In this document: positions 53,993-63,424 of the stretch, in pieces
Layout: each line of letters starts with the position of its first letter
Position numbering within the stretch: position 1 is the stretch's first letter
Position numbers and translations under genes: made by a program
Assembly (NCBI RefSeq): GCF_001598055.1
Contig: NZ_CP014845.1
Span: 310,001 to 374,000, forward strand
Reading direction: 5' to 3'
Origin: Cupriavidus nantongensis
GTDB taxonomy: Bacteria; Pseudomonadota; Gammaproteobacteria; Burkholderiales; Burkholderiaceae
DNA: 64,000 nt
The notes under the pieces: model-generated
Seen by the model: only the letters and a program-made list of their open reading frames with translations
Told to the model about the DNA's origin: nothing
Database searches by the model: none

Positions 53993-55885
53993 ATGCAAAA
54001 CATGGCATCCGGCCCGACGCGGGCCGCCCAGCTGCGGGCACTGGAAGACCTGCCCGTCGAGGATGGACTGGACGAAGAAGAGGCGAGCCGCGGCTTCATC
54101 GCCACCGTGCCCGACGCGGAAGTTCGCGACGACTATGGCCGCCTGGTGTGGAGCGTCGCCGACTACGGCTTCCTGCAGCCGGAGCAGGCGCCCGACACGG
54201 CGCATCCCAGCCTGTGGCGGCAGGCGCGGCTCAACCTGCACCACGGGCTGTTCAAGGTCTGCGACCGCATCTATCAGGTGCGGGGCTTCGATCTCGCCAA
54301 CATGACGATCATCGAAGGCGACAGCGGGCTGATCATCATCGATCCGCTGACCTGCTCGGAAAGCGCCACGGTGGCGCTGAACCTGTACCTGGCGCACCGG
54401 CCGCGCAAGCCGGTGGTCGCGGTGATCTACAGCCACAGCCATTCGGACCACTTTGGCGGGGTCAAGGGCGTGGTGTCCGAAGCCGATGTCCGCGCGGGCA
54501 AGGTACACGTGATCGCGCCGGCAGGCTTCATGGAGCACGCCGTTTCCGAGAACGTGATCGCCGGGCCGGCGATGGGGCGCCGCGCGCAATTCCAGTTCGG
54601 CCACACGCTGGCGCGCAACGCCTGCTGCCAGATCGACAGCGGCCTCGGCAAGAACGTGGGGCGCGGCACCATCACGCTGATCCCGCCCACCTGGCTGATC
54701 GCGCAGGAAGCGGAAACGCACACCATCGACGGCATCGAGATCGTGTTCCAGCTGACGCCCGAGAGCGAGGCGCCGGCGGAGATGCACTTCTTTTTCCCGC
54801 AGCTGCGCGCACTGAACCTGGCCGAGAACGCGACCCGCACGCTGCACAATCTCTGTCCGCTGCGCGGCGCCCAGGTGCGCAATGCGCGGCTGTGGTCGCA
54901 GTACCTGGACCGCGCGCTCGAGCGCTATGCCCCGCACGCCGACGTGGCCTTCGCGCAGCACCACTGGCCGGCCTGGGGCACCGCGCGGCTGTCGGAATAC
55001 CTGGCCCAGCAGCGCGACCTCTACAAGTACATCCACGACCAGACCGTCCGGCTGATGAACCACGGCATGACGGCAAGCGAGATTGCCGAGGTGCTGCGCC
55101 TGCCCGGCAGCCTGCGGCGCCAGTGGCACGCGCGCGGCTACTACGGCACGCTGTCGCATAACGTCAAGGCGGTCTACCAGCACTACCTGAGCTGGTATGA
55201 CGGCAACCCGGCCAACCTGCATGCGCTGACGCCGGAGGCGGGTGGCAGGAAGTATGTCGAATACATGGGCGGGGCCGATGCCGTGGTCGCGCGCGCGCGC
55301 GCCGACTTCGAGCGCGGCGAGTACCGCTGGGTGGCGCAGGTGATGAACCACGTGGTCTTCGCCGAACCCGGCCACACCGAGGCGCGCGAGCTTGGCGCGG
55401 CGGCCATGGAACAGATGGGGTTCCAGGCCGAGTCCGCGACCTGGCGCAACGCCTTCCTGCTCGGCGCGCGCGAGCTGCGCCTCGGCGCCAGGGCAGTGGA
55501 GATCAAGACCGCGCGCGGCAGCGACATGGTGCGCGCAATGACCGACGAGATGTTCTTCGACTACCTCGCGGTGCGCATCAACGGCGAGCGGGCAGAAGGC
55601 ATGCAGCTGCGGCTGGACTGGGTCATGACCGACACCGGCCGCAGCTACGCACTCAACCTGGAAAACAGCGCGCTCACCGTGCGCAGCGGGCGGCGGCCGG
55701 AGGCGGCGTTGGCCACCGTCAGCATGGAGCGCGCGACGCTGGACGCGATCCTGCTGCGCAAGAGCGACTTCAGCAAGGCGCTGGCGGAAGGGCGCGTCCG
55801 CGTCGACGGCGATCCGCAACAGTTCTCCGCACTGCTGGGCACGCTCGAGACCTTCGATCCTCAGTTCAATGTCATCGAGCCGTGA
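53993..55885 (+). CDS. Alkyl sulfatase (metallo-beta-lactamase fold, SdsA1-like)
   Basis: Hydrolyses alkyl sulfate esters to alcohol and sulfate. 630 residues from ATG 53993 (another Met at 54002; the frame is open to 53903 without family sequence). Order: zinc-binding MBL domain with His148, His150, Asp152, His153 in SHSHSDHFGG; alkyl-sulfatase dimerisation domain about 345-480 (KYVEYMGGADAVVARAR); a C-terminal SCP2-like domain (MFFDYLAVRINGERAEGMQL). No signal peptide is visible, unlike secreted SdsA1, so it is probably cytoplasmic. First gene of an operon with alcohol dehydrogenase, Bug and CoA-transferase genes. Confidence 0.93.
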   Translation: MQNMASGPTRAAQLRALEDLPVEDGLDEEEASRGFIATVPDAEVRDDYGRLVWSVADYGFLQPEQAPDTAHPSLWRQARLNLHHGLFKVCDRIYQVRGFDLANMTIIEGDSGLIIIDPLTCSESATVALNLYLAHRPRKPVVAVIYSHSHSDHFGGVKGVVSEADVRAGKVHVIAPAGFMEHAVSENVIAGPAMGRRAQFQFGHTLARNACCQIDSGLGKNVGRGTITLIPPTWLIAQEAETHTIDGIEIVFQLTPESEAPAEMHFFFPQLRALNLAENATRTLHNLCPLRGAQVRNARLWSQYLDRALERYAPHADVAFAQHHWPAWGTARLSEYLAQQRDLYKYIHDQTVRLMNHGMTASEIAEVLRLPGSLRRQWHARGYYGTLSHNVKAVYQHYLSWYDGNPANLHALTPEAGGRKYVEYMGGADAVVARARADFERGEYRWVAQVMNHVVFAEPGHTEARELGAAAMEQMGFQAESATWRNAFLLGARELRLGARAVEIKTARGSDMVRAMTDEMFFDYLAVRINGERAEGMQLRLDWVMTDTGRSYALNLENSALTVRSGRRPEAALATVSMERATLDAILLRKSDFSKALAEGRVRVDGDPQQFSALLGTLETFDPQFNVIEP

Positions 55886-55939
55886 GCCGCGGCCACGCCC
55901 GCGCAAACGATCCCCTCACCTCAACCGAAGGATAGATAG

Positions 55940-57028
55940 ATGAAAGCAGCAGTTCTGCACGCGCCGAAGACGCCGCTCGTGATCGAGGACATCGCCATCG
56001 CGAAGCCGGGTCCGCGCGAAGTGCTGGTACGGACGGCGGCGGTTGGCGTCTGCCATTCCGACCTGCACTTTGTCGATGGAGCCTACCCGCATCCCTTGCC
56101 GGTGGTGCTCGGGCATGAAGCCGCGGGCGTGGTCGAGCAGGTGGGTTCCGAAGTGCGCACGGTCAAGCCCGGCGACCACGTCATCACCTGCCTGTCGGCG
56201 TACTGCGGACATTGCGAGCATTGCCTGACCGGGCACCTGTCGCTCTGCATCGCGCCCGACACGCGCCGCGCCGACGATGAAGAGCCGCGCCTGATGGCTC
56301 GGCCCGGCGGCGTGATGCGCCAGTTTGCCAACCTGTCGGCATTCGCCGAGCAGATGCTGATCCACGAGCACGCGCTGGTCGCCGTGCGGCGCGACATGCC
56401 GCTCGACCGCGCCGCCCTGATCGGCTGCGCGGTCACCACCGGATTCGGCGCGGTCGCGCACACCGCCAGGGTCCGGCCCGGCGAAACCGTGGCCGTGATC
56501 GGCTGTGGCGGCATCGGCCTGGCCACCATCAATGCGGCGCAGATCGCCGGCGCCGGCCGCATCATCGCGATCGACCGCGTGCCGGGCAAGCTGGCGCTGG
56601 CGCGGGAGTTCGGCGCCACCGACGTCATCGACGCCAGCACGGCCGACGCGGTCGACGGGGTGCGCGAGATGACGGGCGGCGGCGTGCATCACGCCTTCGA
56701 GGCGATCGGGCTCAAGCAGACCACCGAGCAAGCGTTCGCGATGCTGCGCAGGGGCGGCACCGCGACCGTGATCGGCATGATTCCGCCAGGTGTCAAGATC
56801 GAGCTCAAGGGCACCGATTTCCTCGCGGAGAAGCGCATCCAGGGATCGATGATGGGATCGAACCGCTTCCCGGTCGATATGCCGCGGCTGGTGGACTTCT
56901 ACCTGGCCGGCAAGCTGAAGCTGGATGAACTGATCTCGCGGCGCATGGCGCTGGCGCAGATCAACGAGGCCTTCGACGAACTGCGCCGCGGTGAACTGGC
57001 GCGCTCCGTCATTCAGTTCGAGCACTAG
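55940..57028 (+). CDS. Zinc-dependent alcohol dehydrogenase
   Basis: 362-residue medium-chain dehydrogenase. Catalytic zinc ligand Cys38 in GVCHSDLHF, GHEAAG, structural zinc cysteines in CGHCEHCLTGHLSLC, and the NAD-binding loop VAVIGCGGIGLATIN. Resembles the class III/formaldehyde or aryl-alcohol branch in layout. Encoded 54 bp after the alkyl sulfatase gene, so it can oxidise the released alcohol to the aldehyde. Confidence 0.93.
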   Translation: MKAAVLHAPKTPLVIEDIAIAKPGPREVLVRTAAVGVCHSDLHFVDGAYPHPLPVVLGHEAAGVVEQVGSEVRTVKPGDHVITCLSAYCGHCEHCLTGHLSLCIAPDTRRADDEEPRLMARPGGVMRQFANLSAFAEQMLIHEHALVAVRRDMPLDRAALIGCAVTTGFGAVAHTARVRPGETVAVIGCGGIGLATINAAQIAGAGRIIAIDRVPGKLALAREFGATDVIDASTADAVDGVREMTGGGVHHAFEAIGLKQTTEQAFAMLRRGGTATVIGMIPPGVKIELKGTDFLAEKRIQGSMMGSNRFPVDMPRLVDFYLAGKLKLDELISRRMALAQINEAFDELRRGELARSVIQFEH

Positions 57029-57067
57029 CGCCCTGACATCGGCGCAGACCAACGAGGAGACCACAAC

Positions 57068-58072
57068 ATGAACCTGCCCCGCTCATGCCGACGCCGCCAG
57101 GCGCTCGGCGCAGCCATCGCACTTGCCTTGCTGGCCACGCAGTCGGCTCCCGCCCATGCCGCCGGCACCTATCCCGACAAGCCGGTGCGGCTGGTGGTCG
57201 CCTTTGCCGCCGGTGGGCTGACCGACATTCTCGCGCGGACACTGGCGCAGGCGCTGAGCCAGCGCCTCGGGCAACCGGTGGTGGTCGAGAACAAGACCGG
57301 CGCCGGTGGCATCATCGGCACCAGCCTGGTGGCGAAGGCGCCCGCGGACGGCTACACGCTGCTGCTCTCCACGCCCGCGCCGCTGACCGCCTATCTCGCG
57401 CTCTACAAGCGCCTGCCGTACGATCCGCGCACCGATCTGCGCCCGGTCTCCGACATCGCCATGGCGCGCACGGTGCTGGCGGTCAATCCGTCGGTGCCCG
57501 CCAGGACCGTGGCCGAACTGATTGCCTACGGCAAGCAGAACCCGGGCAAGCTGCGCATGGGCTCGTGGGGGCAGGGCACGCTGGCCCATACGATCCAGGC
57601 ATATATGGCAAAGACCTACGGCATCGACATCATGCATGTGCCATACAAGGGCGAGAGCCTGATGACCACCGACCTGCTGGCCGGGCAGGTCAACGTCACC
57701 GTCGGCAGCGTCACCATGCTGCAGCCGTATTTCGCGAGCGGCAAGCTGCATCCGCTCGCCGTGACCGGGACGAACCGCGCGAAGCGCTTGCCGGACGTTC
57801 CCACGTTCGCCGAGGCCGGCTACGCCGATCCGTCCTATCGAGTGGTGTCGCCGATGACGCTGCTGGTGCCGGCCAGGACGCCGCAGGCCATCGTTGACCG
57901 GCTCGGCAAGGAAGTCTCGAAGCTGGTCAACAGCGAGCCCCTGGGCGCGCAGATCGAGGCGATGGGCGCGGAGCCGGTCGGTAACCTGCCCGACCAGGCC
58001 GAAGCTGGCTATAAAGCGCTCTTGCCGGTCATGCTGAAGCTGACGGCCGATACCGGCGTTACCCTGGACTGA
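57068..58072 (+). CDS. Bug/TctC-family periplasmic binding protein
   Basis: 334 residues; signal peptide (LGAAIALALLATQSAPAHAA), then TYPDKPVRLVVAFAAGGLTD, ENKTGAGGIIGTSLVAKAP and IMHVPYKGESLMTTDLLAGQ. ACGAGGAGACCACAAC precedes the ATG. Third Bug gene of the window and again in an operon with a family III CoA-transferase, suggesting it captures the sulfate ester or a related carboxylate. Confidence 0.93.
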   Translation: MNLPRSCRRRQALGAAIALALLATQSAPAHAAGTYPDKPVRLVVAFAAGGLTDILARTLAQALSQRLGQPVVVENKTGAGGIIGTSLVAKAPADGYTLLLSTPAPLTAYLALYKRLPYDPRTDLRPVSDIAMARTVLAVNPSVPARTVAELIAYGKQNPGKLRMGSWGQGTLAHTIQAYMAKTYGIDIMHVPYKGESLMTTDLLAGQVNVTVGSVTMLQPYFASGKLHPLAVTGTNRAKRLPDVPTFAEAGYADPSYRVVSPMTLLVPARTPQAIVDRLGKEVSKLVNSEPLGAQIEAMGAEPVGNLPDQAEAGYKALLPVMLKLTADTGVTLD

Positions 58073-58135
58073 GCCACGCAGTGTTCCGGCAGCGGTGTGC
58101 CGCGGCCGGGTGGCGATTCCCTCCGACCTGGATGA

Positions 58136-59380
58136 ATGGATATGGAAACGATCGAAAGTATGGATCTGCCCCTGCAAGGGGTACGGGTGCTCGACCTGTC
58201 GCGCGTATTCGCCGGGCCCCTGTGCGGCCAGGTGCTGGCCGATCTTGGCGCCGAAGTGATCAAGGTCGAACACCCCGGCCGCGGCGACGATACCCGCGAC
58301 TGGGGCATGCGCGTGGGCGAAACCGAGACGACCTACTTCAACAGCATGAACCGGAACAAGCGCTCGGTCACGCTGGATCTGCAAAGCCCCGATGGCCTGA
58401 AGATCGTGCGAGAGCTGCTGCCGCAATGCGATGTCGTGATCCACAACTTCAAGACCGGCGGCGCCGAGAAGCTGGGGGTCGGCTACGCGCAGCTCAAGGC
58501 GATCAAGCCAGACCTGATCTACTGTGCGGTATCCGGCTACGATACCAGCGGTCCCGAAGCCGCCCGGCCAGGCTACGACCTGGTGATCCAGGCGGAAGCC
58601 GGCCTGATGGCATTGAATGGCGAGGCGACCCAGCCGCCGCTCAAGTTTGGCGTCGCGGTGGTGGACCTGATGACGGGCATGTACGCGGCGCAGGCGGTGC
58701 TGGCTGCGCTGTTCCGTCGCGAGCGCACCGGCAAGGGCCAGATGGTCGAGATGGCGCTGTATGACTGCGGGGTGATGGTCACGGGCTACTACGGCCTCGA
58801 CGCGATGCTGCTCGGCCGCGACCCGGCGCGCTTTGGCAATGCGCATCCTTCGATCGTGCCGTATGGCATGTTCGATGCCGCCGACGCGCCGCTGATCATC
58901 GCGGTGGGCAACAACGCGCAGTTCGAGAAGTTCTGCCGGCAGGTGGTGGAGCGCCCCGACATCGTCGAGGATCCGCGCTACGCCACCAACGTAGCGCGGG
59001 CCAGCAACCGCGAGACCCTGACACCGCTGATCGTCGAGGTGATCCGCGGCTTCCCCCGGGACCTGCTGCTGGAACGCATGTCCGCCTGCGGTATTCCCTG
59101 CGGCAAGGTGGCGGGGTTGCATGAGGCGCTGACCAGCGAACGCACGCGCCGTAGCGGGCTGCTGCGCGAGATGCCGCATCCGGTGGCGGGAACCACGCAC
59201 GTGTTCGCGCCGCCGTATCGGCTCGACGGCTGCCGCCTGCCGATCCGGTCCGCCCCGCCGACGCTTGGCGAGGGTACGCGGGAGATCCTGGAACAGCTGC
59301 TGGAAATGAGCGACGCGCAGCTGCGGGCGTTGCAGGCACAGGGTGTGCTGACGCTGCCGGATACGGTGCGTGGTGCTTGA
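58136..59380 (+). CDS. Family III CoA-transferase (CaiB/BaiF type)
   Basis: 414 residues. LQGVRVLDLSRVFAGPLCGQ, LADLGAEVIKVEHPGRGDDT and the NRNKRSVTLDL block mark the family. Related to, but clearly different from, the transferase encoded at 12882. Last gene of the alkyl-sulfatase operon; it could activate the carboxylate formed from the aldehyde. The start is ATG 58136; ATG at 58132 is in another frame. Convergent with the receiver gene 12 bp away. Confidence 0.92.
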   Translation: MDMETIESMDLPLQGVRVLDLSRVFAGPLCGQVLADLGAEVIKVEHPGRGDDTRDWGMRVGETETTYFNSMNRNKRSVTLDLQSPDGLKIVRELLPQCDVVIHNFKTGGAEKLGVGYAQLKAIKPDLIYCAVSGYDTSGPEAARPGYDLVIQAEAGLMALNGEATQPPLKFGVAVVDLMTGMYAAQAVLAALFRRERTGKGQMVEMALYDCGVMVTGYYGLDAMLLGRDPARFGNAHPSIVPYGMFDAADAPLIIAVGNNAQFEKFCRQVVERPDIVEDPRYATNVARASNRETLTPLIVEVIRGFPRDLLLERMSACGIPCGKVAGLHEALTSERTRRSGLLREMPHPVAGTTHVFAPPYRLDGCRLPIRSAPPTLGEGTREILEQLLEMSDAQLRALQAQGVLTLPDTVRGA

Positions 59381-59391
59381 GGCTGCCCAGC

Positions 59392-59775
59392 CTACCGCGT
59401 GTCGCCCGCCAACCCCAGCGCCCGTTCGATACACCGGATGATCTCGGTATCCTCGAACGGCTTGCCGATAAAGCACGCCGCCCCGGCCGCCTGCGCGCGC
59501 GCTTCATAGCCCTGCCTGTCGAAGGCGGTCATGAAGATCACCGGCATGCGCAGGCCGCGCGCGCGCAGCGCGGCGCTGAGCGCGAAGCCGTTCATGCCCG
59601 GCATCTGCACGTCCGCGATCACGCAGGCAATGCCGCCGAGCGACGGCGATGCCAAGAGCTGCGCCGCGCCGGGGTAGAGCTCCACGGCCAGGCCGAAGGC
59701 GCGCAGCAGCCGCCCCATGGCGTGCCGTACGGCGGCGTCGTCGTCGACGATGGCAATCACGGGCGTGGCATTCAC
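59392..59775 (-). CDS. Single-domain response regulator (FixJ-type receiver)
   Basis: 127 residues, receiver only, no output domain. Acidic pocket at 11-13 (DDD), phosphorylated Asp55 in CVIADVQMPGMNG, conserved Thr in IFMTAF and Lys in IGKPF. The pattern resembles FixJ/NodW-like receivers. No histidine kinase nearby. May act as a phosphate sink or through protein contacts; it lies 67 bp downstream of the porin gene on the same strand. Confidence 0.9.
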   Translation of the reverse strand: MNATPVIAIVDDDAAVRHAMGRLLRAFGLAVELYPGAAQLLASPSLGGIACVIADVQMPGMNGFALSAALRARGLRMPVIFMTAFDRQGYEARAQAAGAACFIGKPFEDTEIIRCIERALGLAGDTR

Positions 59776-59842
59776 GCGAACTCCTCGAACAGGCGTGCGC
59801 GTTGGCAGGGGTCACGCACGCCCCCTTGCTGCGTGGGCGGCA

Positions 59843-60949
59843 CTAGAAGGTGTGCCGCAGCCCCAGCGCAAACGTCTGCGGATCGGCGCCGGCGCGGATG
59901 CCAAGGTCGTTGATGGCGAAGTCGTAGATCGCGTTGTCGGCGTTGTCGATGCGGCTGTAGTAGGCATACAGCGCGGTGCGGCGCGACAGTGGATAGTCGT
60001 AGCCGACCGTGAACTGCGTGGCATGGGTCTGCGCGCCGCTGCGGAAGAAGCCGATGGTATCCGCCGACGAACCGGTGCCGTTGGCCGCGTAGGCCACGCC
60101 GATGCGCACGCTGCCGGTGCCGACTTGCTGCACCATCGACGCGTAGTAGGCGTTGCGCTGCAGGTCGCCGGTATCGGTGCGGTAGTGCAGGTGTTCGACC
60201 ACCGCGGCCAGGCGCGTGCCGGGCAGCAGCTGCCACGCCACGCCGGCCTTGAGCGCGTCGTCGTTGCGGCCGGCGGCCTGGTAGTGCTGGTGGCGCTCCC
60301 AGGTCAGCGTCGCGTTGAGCGGGCCGCGCTCGTAGACCGCCGCCACCGAGTACAGCGCGGGATTGCGCGCGACGGTGGTTTTCTCCTCGGGCAAGCCCCA
60401 GCCCAGCCACAGGCTGACGCCGGCCCAGCGCGGCGTGCGGTACTGCACGATGTTCTTCTGGCGCCGGTCGAACGAACTGGTGTTTTCCACGTTGTCGGTG
60501 CTGGAGGCCGAGCCGTTGCCGATCAGCGCCATATAGCCCGCGGTGGTCGGGTAGTACGGGTCGTAGCCCATGGTGGCCTCGGTGTAGGGCGTGTGCCAGT
60601 GGCCCAGGAACAGCAGGCCATGGCTGCCCTGCAGGCCGATGCGCGAATTGCGGCTGGCGATCTGGCCCTGGCCGGAATCGAGCGACAGCGCGCTTTCGAC
60701 CTGCCATACGGCCTTGAGCGCGCCGCCCAGGTCTTCTTCGCCACGCAGGCCGATTACCGAGCGGTTGTTGTTCAGGCGCACGACACTGCCGAGGGCGGTG
60801 CCGTCGGTCGCGGTGCTGGCGTGGCTGTACTCGAGCGACGTGTTCAGGCGGCCGTAGACGGTGACGCTGCCCGCCGCCAGCGCGGGCGCGCACAGCACTG
60901 CGCAGCATGCACCCAGCAGCGCGCGGACGGCCGGGCTAGTGCGCGGCAT
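59843..60949 (-). CDS. Gram-negative porin (OmpC/Bordetella type)
   Basis: 368-residue outer-membrane trimeric porin. Signal peptide (ALLGACCAVLCAPALAAG), SVTVYGRLNTSLEYS as the typical first strand, GLRGEEDLGGALKAVWQVES and a C-terminal strand ending in phenylalanine (ALGLRHTF), needed for BAM recognition. The start overlaps the end of the XapX gene by 14 bp, so it belongs to the minus-strand cluster with transporter and amidohydrolase genes and may admit their substrate. Confidence 0.94.
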   Translation of the reverse strand: MPRTSPAVRALLGACCAVLCAPALAAGSVTVYGRLNTSLEYSHASTATDGTALGSVVRLNNNRSVIGLRGEEDLGGALKAVWQVESALSLDSGQGQIASRNSRIGLQGSHGLLFLGHWHTPYTEATMGYDPYYPTTAGYMALIGNGSASSTDNVENTSSFDRRQKNIVQYRTPRWAGVSLWLGWGLPEEKTTVARNPALYSVAAVYERGPLNATLTWERHQHYQAAGRNDDALKAGVAWQLLPGTRLAAVVEHLHYRTDTGDLQRNAYYASMVQQVGTGSVRIGVAYAANGTGSSADTIGFFRSGAQTHATQFTVGYDYPLSRRTALYAYYSRIDNADNAIYDFAINDLGIRAGADPQTFALGLRHTF

Positions 60950-61214
60950 CGTCGGCGGGCGTCTTGCTGGCGGCGTTCAGCGTCGGGCCGGGCGTGCCGG
61001 TGATCTTGGGCATGCACTCGGCATGGAACCATGCGGCGGTCACCGGTTCGCCGGCCAGCATGCGCTTGATCGGCGGCACCACCTGTTCGCCGATCAGCAT
61101 GCCGAGCAGGCCGACCAGCGCCACCACCGGCGGGGCGGGTGAGCGGACCTGCATCAGCGCGTAGATGATGCCGACCAGGATGCCGGCGGCCAGGGAGACG
61201 AGGTAGAGCTTCAT
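60936..61214 (-). CDS. XapX-domain (DUF1427) membrane protein
   Basis: 92 residues from ATG 61214; the frame is open to 61373 but without family sequence. Two membrane helices with the XapX signature (LYLVSLAAGILVGIIYALMQ and PVVALVGLLGMLIGEQVVPP), then a short soluble tail with a cysteine (WFHAECMPK). Named after a small protein of the xanthosine operon; function unknown. Overlaps the porin start; 25 bp after the MFS gene. Confidence 0.88.
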   Translation of the reverse strand: MKLYLVSLAAGILVGIIYALMQVRSPAPPVVALVGLLGMLIGEQVVPPIKRMLAGEPVTAAWFHAECMPKITGTPGPTLNAASKTPADDAAH

Positions 61215-61239
61215 GGGGATTCCCGGTGAGGTTGGCAGG

Positions 61240-62916
61240 TCAGTGCGGCGCCGGCGGTGACGCGCTTGGCCCCGCTGTTGATCCATCAGGCAGCCCCACA
61301 CCCAGCAGGTGCCGCACGCGCGGCGGCGTCTCGCGCGCATGGAAGCGCGTGATTTCGCGCTGCAGGTCGGCATCGGCGTGCGGCACGCGGCGGTGCTGGC
61401 GCAGGTGCTCGGCCCAGGACTCGACCAGGAACCATTCGGTCAGCAGCTCCGTATCGGCGGGGTCTTCCATCACGCCCCAGTTGAAGGCACCGTCGCGCAG
61501 CCGTTCTTCCGACAGCTTGTGCACCGCGCGCAGGAAGGCATCGCGGTCTTCCGCGCGGACGCAATACTCGATCAGCACCATCACCGGGCCGCGGTCATGC
61601 GCGATCTCGTCGGCGCCTTCCGGCTCCGGCCAGTGCTGCGCGGGGCCGAGGTCTTCCTCGCCGCGCGGCAGCCGCAGCCGGTGCAGCAGCAGCGCCGCCG
61701 CCAGCAAGCCACCGGCGGCGACCAGCAGCCCGCCGGAGATGCCCAGCGCCTGCGCCACGAAGCCCCATACCAGGCTGCCGGCAGCCATCGCGCCGTTGAA
61801 CACCATCTGGTAGACCGCCAGCGCGCGTCCGCGCACCCAGTTGGGCAGGATCGCCTGCGCCACGCCGCCCAGCGTGGTCAGCGCGGTGATCCACGCCGCG
61901 CCGAGAAACAGCAGCAGCGGCAGCGCCAGCCACACCGGCGGCGCGACGCACAGCGCCGCCATCACCGCCGCGGTGACGATGGCCGACAGCAGCACCATGC
62001 CGTCGGCATCCAGGCGCCGCTGCAGCCGCGGCATCACCAGCGCGCCGAGGATGGCGCCGAGGCCGACCGCGCCCAGCAGCACGCCATAGAGGCTGGCGCC
62101 GCCCTGCAGCAGTTGCTTTGCCACCAGCGGCAACAACGCCCAGATGCTGCTGCCGAAGGCGAAATGCACCGCCGCGCGCGCCAGCACGACATGCAGCTTG
62201 CTATGCGCGCGGGTAAAGCGCAGCCCGGCGCGGAACGCCCCCAGGAAATGCTCGCGCAACGGGTCGGCGGGGCGCTGCGGGCGCTTCCACCACAGCAGCG
62301 CGGCAATCACGAAGACATAGCTGACCAGGTCCACGCCATAGGTCGTGGCCGCGCCGAACGCCGCCAGCAGCAGGCCGCCGGCGGCAGGGCCGATCGCGCG
62401 CGCGATATTGACGCCGAGGGCATTGAGCGCGACCGCGCGCTTGAGCTCGTGCTGCGGCACCAGTTCCGGCACGATCGATTGCCAGGTGGGCCCCATCATT
62501 GCCGCGCCGATGCCGCCGAGGAAGGCCATGCCGATCAGAATCTCGATCGTCAGTGCCTGGCGCCAGGCCAGCACCATCAGCGTGCCGCTGACCATGGCCA
62601 GCCCCACCTGCACCGCGATCAGGAAGCGCCGGCGGTCGAGGATGTCGGACAGCACGCCGGCCGGGATCGCCAGCAGGAACACCGGCAGCGTGGCCGCGGC
62701 CTGGATCGTGGCGACTGCGGCGGGAGAAGTGGACAGGTCGGTGGCCAGCCACGCGCTGGCCACATCGCGCATGAAGCTGCCGATATTGCCGAGGATGGTC
62801 GCGGCCCACAGCACCGCGAAAGTGGCCTGCGCCAGCGGCGCGAAGGTGCCGCCATTGGTGCCGCCGTTGGCGGGCGTGGGCGTGGGACGGAGTGCTTGTT
62901 CGGCCATGCCGGTCAC
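61240..62916 (-). CDS. MFS transporter (EntS/MFS_3 type) with C-terminal soluble extension
   Basis: 558 residues, longer than the usual 400-450. About twelve membrane helices, with the family opening FAVLWAATILGNIGSFMRDV and DILDRRRFLIAVQVGLA between helices 2 and 3. The last 130 residues are soluble: VMVLIEYCVRAEDRDAFLRA to FLVESWAEHLRQHRRV, which looks like an antibiotic-biosynthesis-monooxygenase-type ferredoxin-like domain. Overlaps the DoxX stop by 4 bp. Probable exporter; substrate unknown. Confidence 0.9.
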   Translation of the reverse strand: MTGMAEQALRPTPTPANGGTNGGTFAPLAQATFAVLWAATILGNIGSFMRDVASAWLATDLSTSPAAVATIQAAATLPVFLLAIPAGVLSDILDRRRFLIAVQVGLAMVSGTLMVLAWRQALTIEILIGMAFLGGIGAAMMGPTWQSIVPELVPQHELKRAVALNALGVNIARAIGPAAGGLLLAAFGAATTYGVDLVSYVFVIAALLWWKRPQRPADPLREHFLGAFRAGLRFTRAHSKLHVVLARAAVHFAFGSSIWALLPLVAKQLLQGGASLYGVLLGAVGLGAILGALVMPRLQRRLDADGMVLLSAIVTAAVMAALCVAPPVWLALPLLLFLGAAWITALTTLGGVAQAILPNWVRGRALAVYQMVFNGAMAAGSLVWGFVAQALGISGGLLVAAGGLLAAALLLHRLRLPRGEEDLGPAQHWPEPEGADEIAHDRGPVMVLIEYCVRAEDRDAFLRAVHKLSEERLRDGAFNWGVMEDPADTELLTEWFLVESWAEHLRQHRRVPHADADLQREITRFHARETPPRVRHLLGVGLPDGSTAGPSASPPAPH

Positions 62917-63377
62917 CGCTCCGTTTGCGCAAGCTGCGTGCGCAGCGCGCGTTCGCGCAGGTCATGCCAGGCCACCAGCACGAAGCCGCCCACCAGTCCC
63001 AGGTGCTCGAAGAAGGCATTGGCCATCATGAATTGCGCGTCGGGCGGCGCCTGCCAGAAGCGGTTGGCGACGAAGGTCGCGGCCAGCGTGAACGCCGCCA
63101 GCGCCAGGGCGCCCAGCCAGCGGCGCCAGCCCAGCAGGATCATGGCGCAGGCGCCCAGCTCCAGCACGATGGTGGCGATCGCCATCGGCACCGCCGGCGA
63201 CAGGCCGAAGTGCTGCATTTCAGCAATCGCGCCGCGGAAGTCCGCCAGCTTGACCAGACCGCCCTGCAGGTAGGCTGCGCACAGCAGCAACAGCGCGAGC
63301 CAGTGCAGCCAGCGCGGCAGCAGGAGCGTGGAGGCGCCGGCGGAGGCCGGCGTCAGCGTGGTGGTCGGTTCAGGCAT
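62913..63377 (-). CDS. DoxX-family membrane protein
   Basis: 154 residues from the ATG at 63377; the frame is open further upstream but begins there as a DoxX protein. Four membrane helices (HWLALLLLCAAYLQGGLVKL first, the ELGACAMILLGWRRWLGALA pair, and GLVGGFVLVAWHDL last). DoxX proteins accompany redox functions in several bacteria. Overlap of 4 bp with the MFS gene shows coupling; 47 bp after the amidohydrolase. Confidence 0.88.
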   Translation of the reverse strand: MPEPTTTLTPASAGASTLLLPRWLHWLALLLLCAAYLQGGLVKLADFRGAIAEMQHFGLSPAVPMAIATIVLELGACAMILLGWRRWLGALALAAFTLAATFVANRFWQAPPDAQFMMANAFFEHLGLVGGFVLVAWHDLRERALRTQLAQTER

Positions 63378-63424
63378 GGCCGGTCTCCGGGTGGGGGCGT
63401 GGTGAGTGTGGGTGGTGTCCGGGA

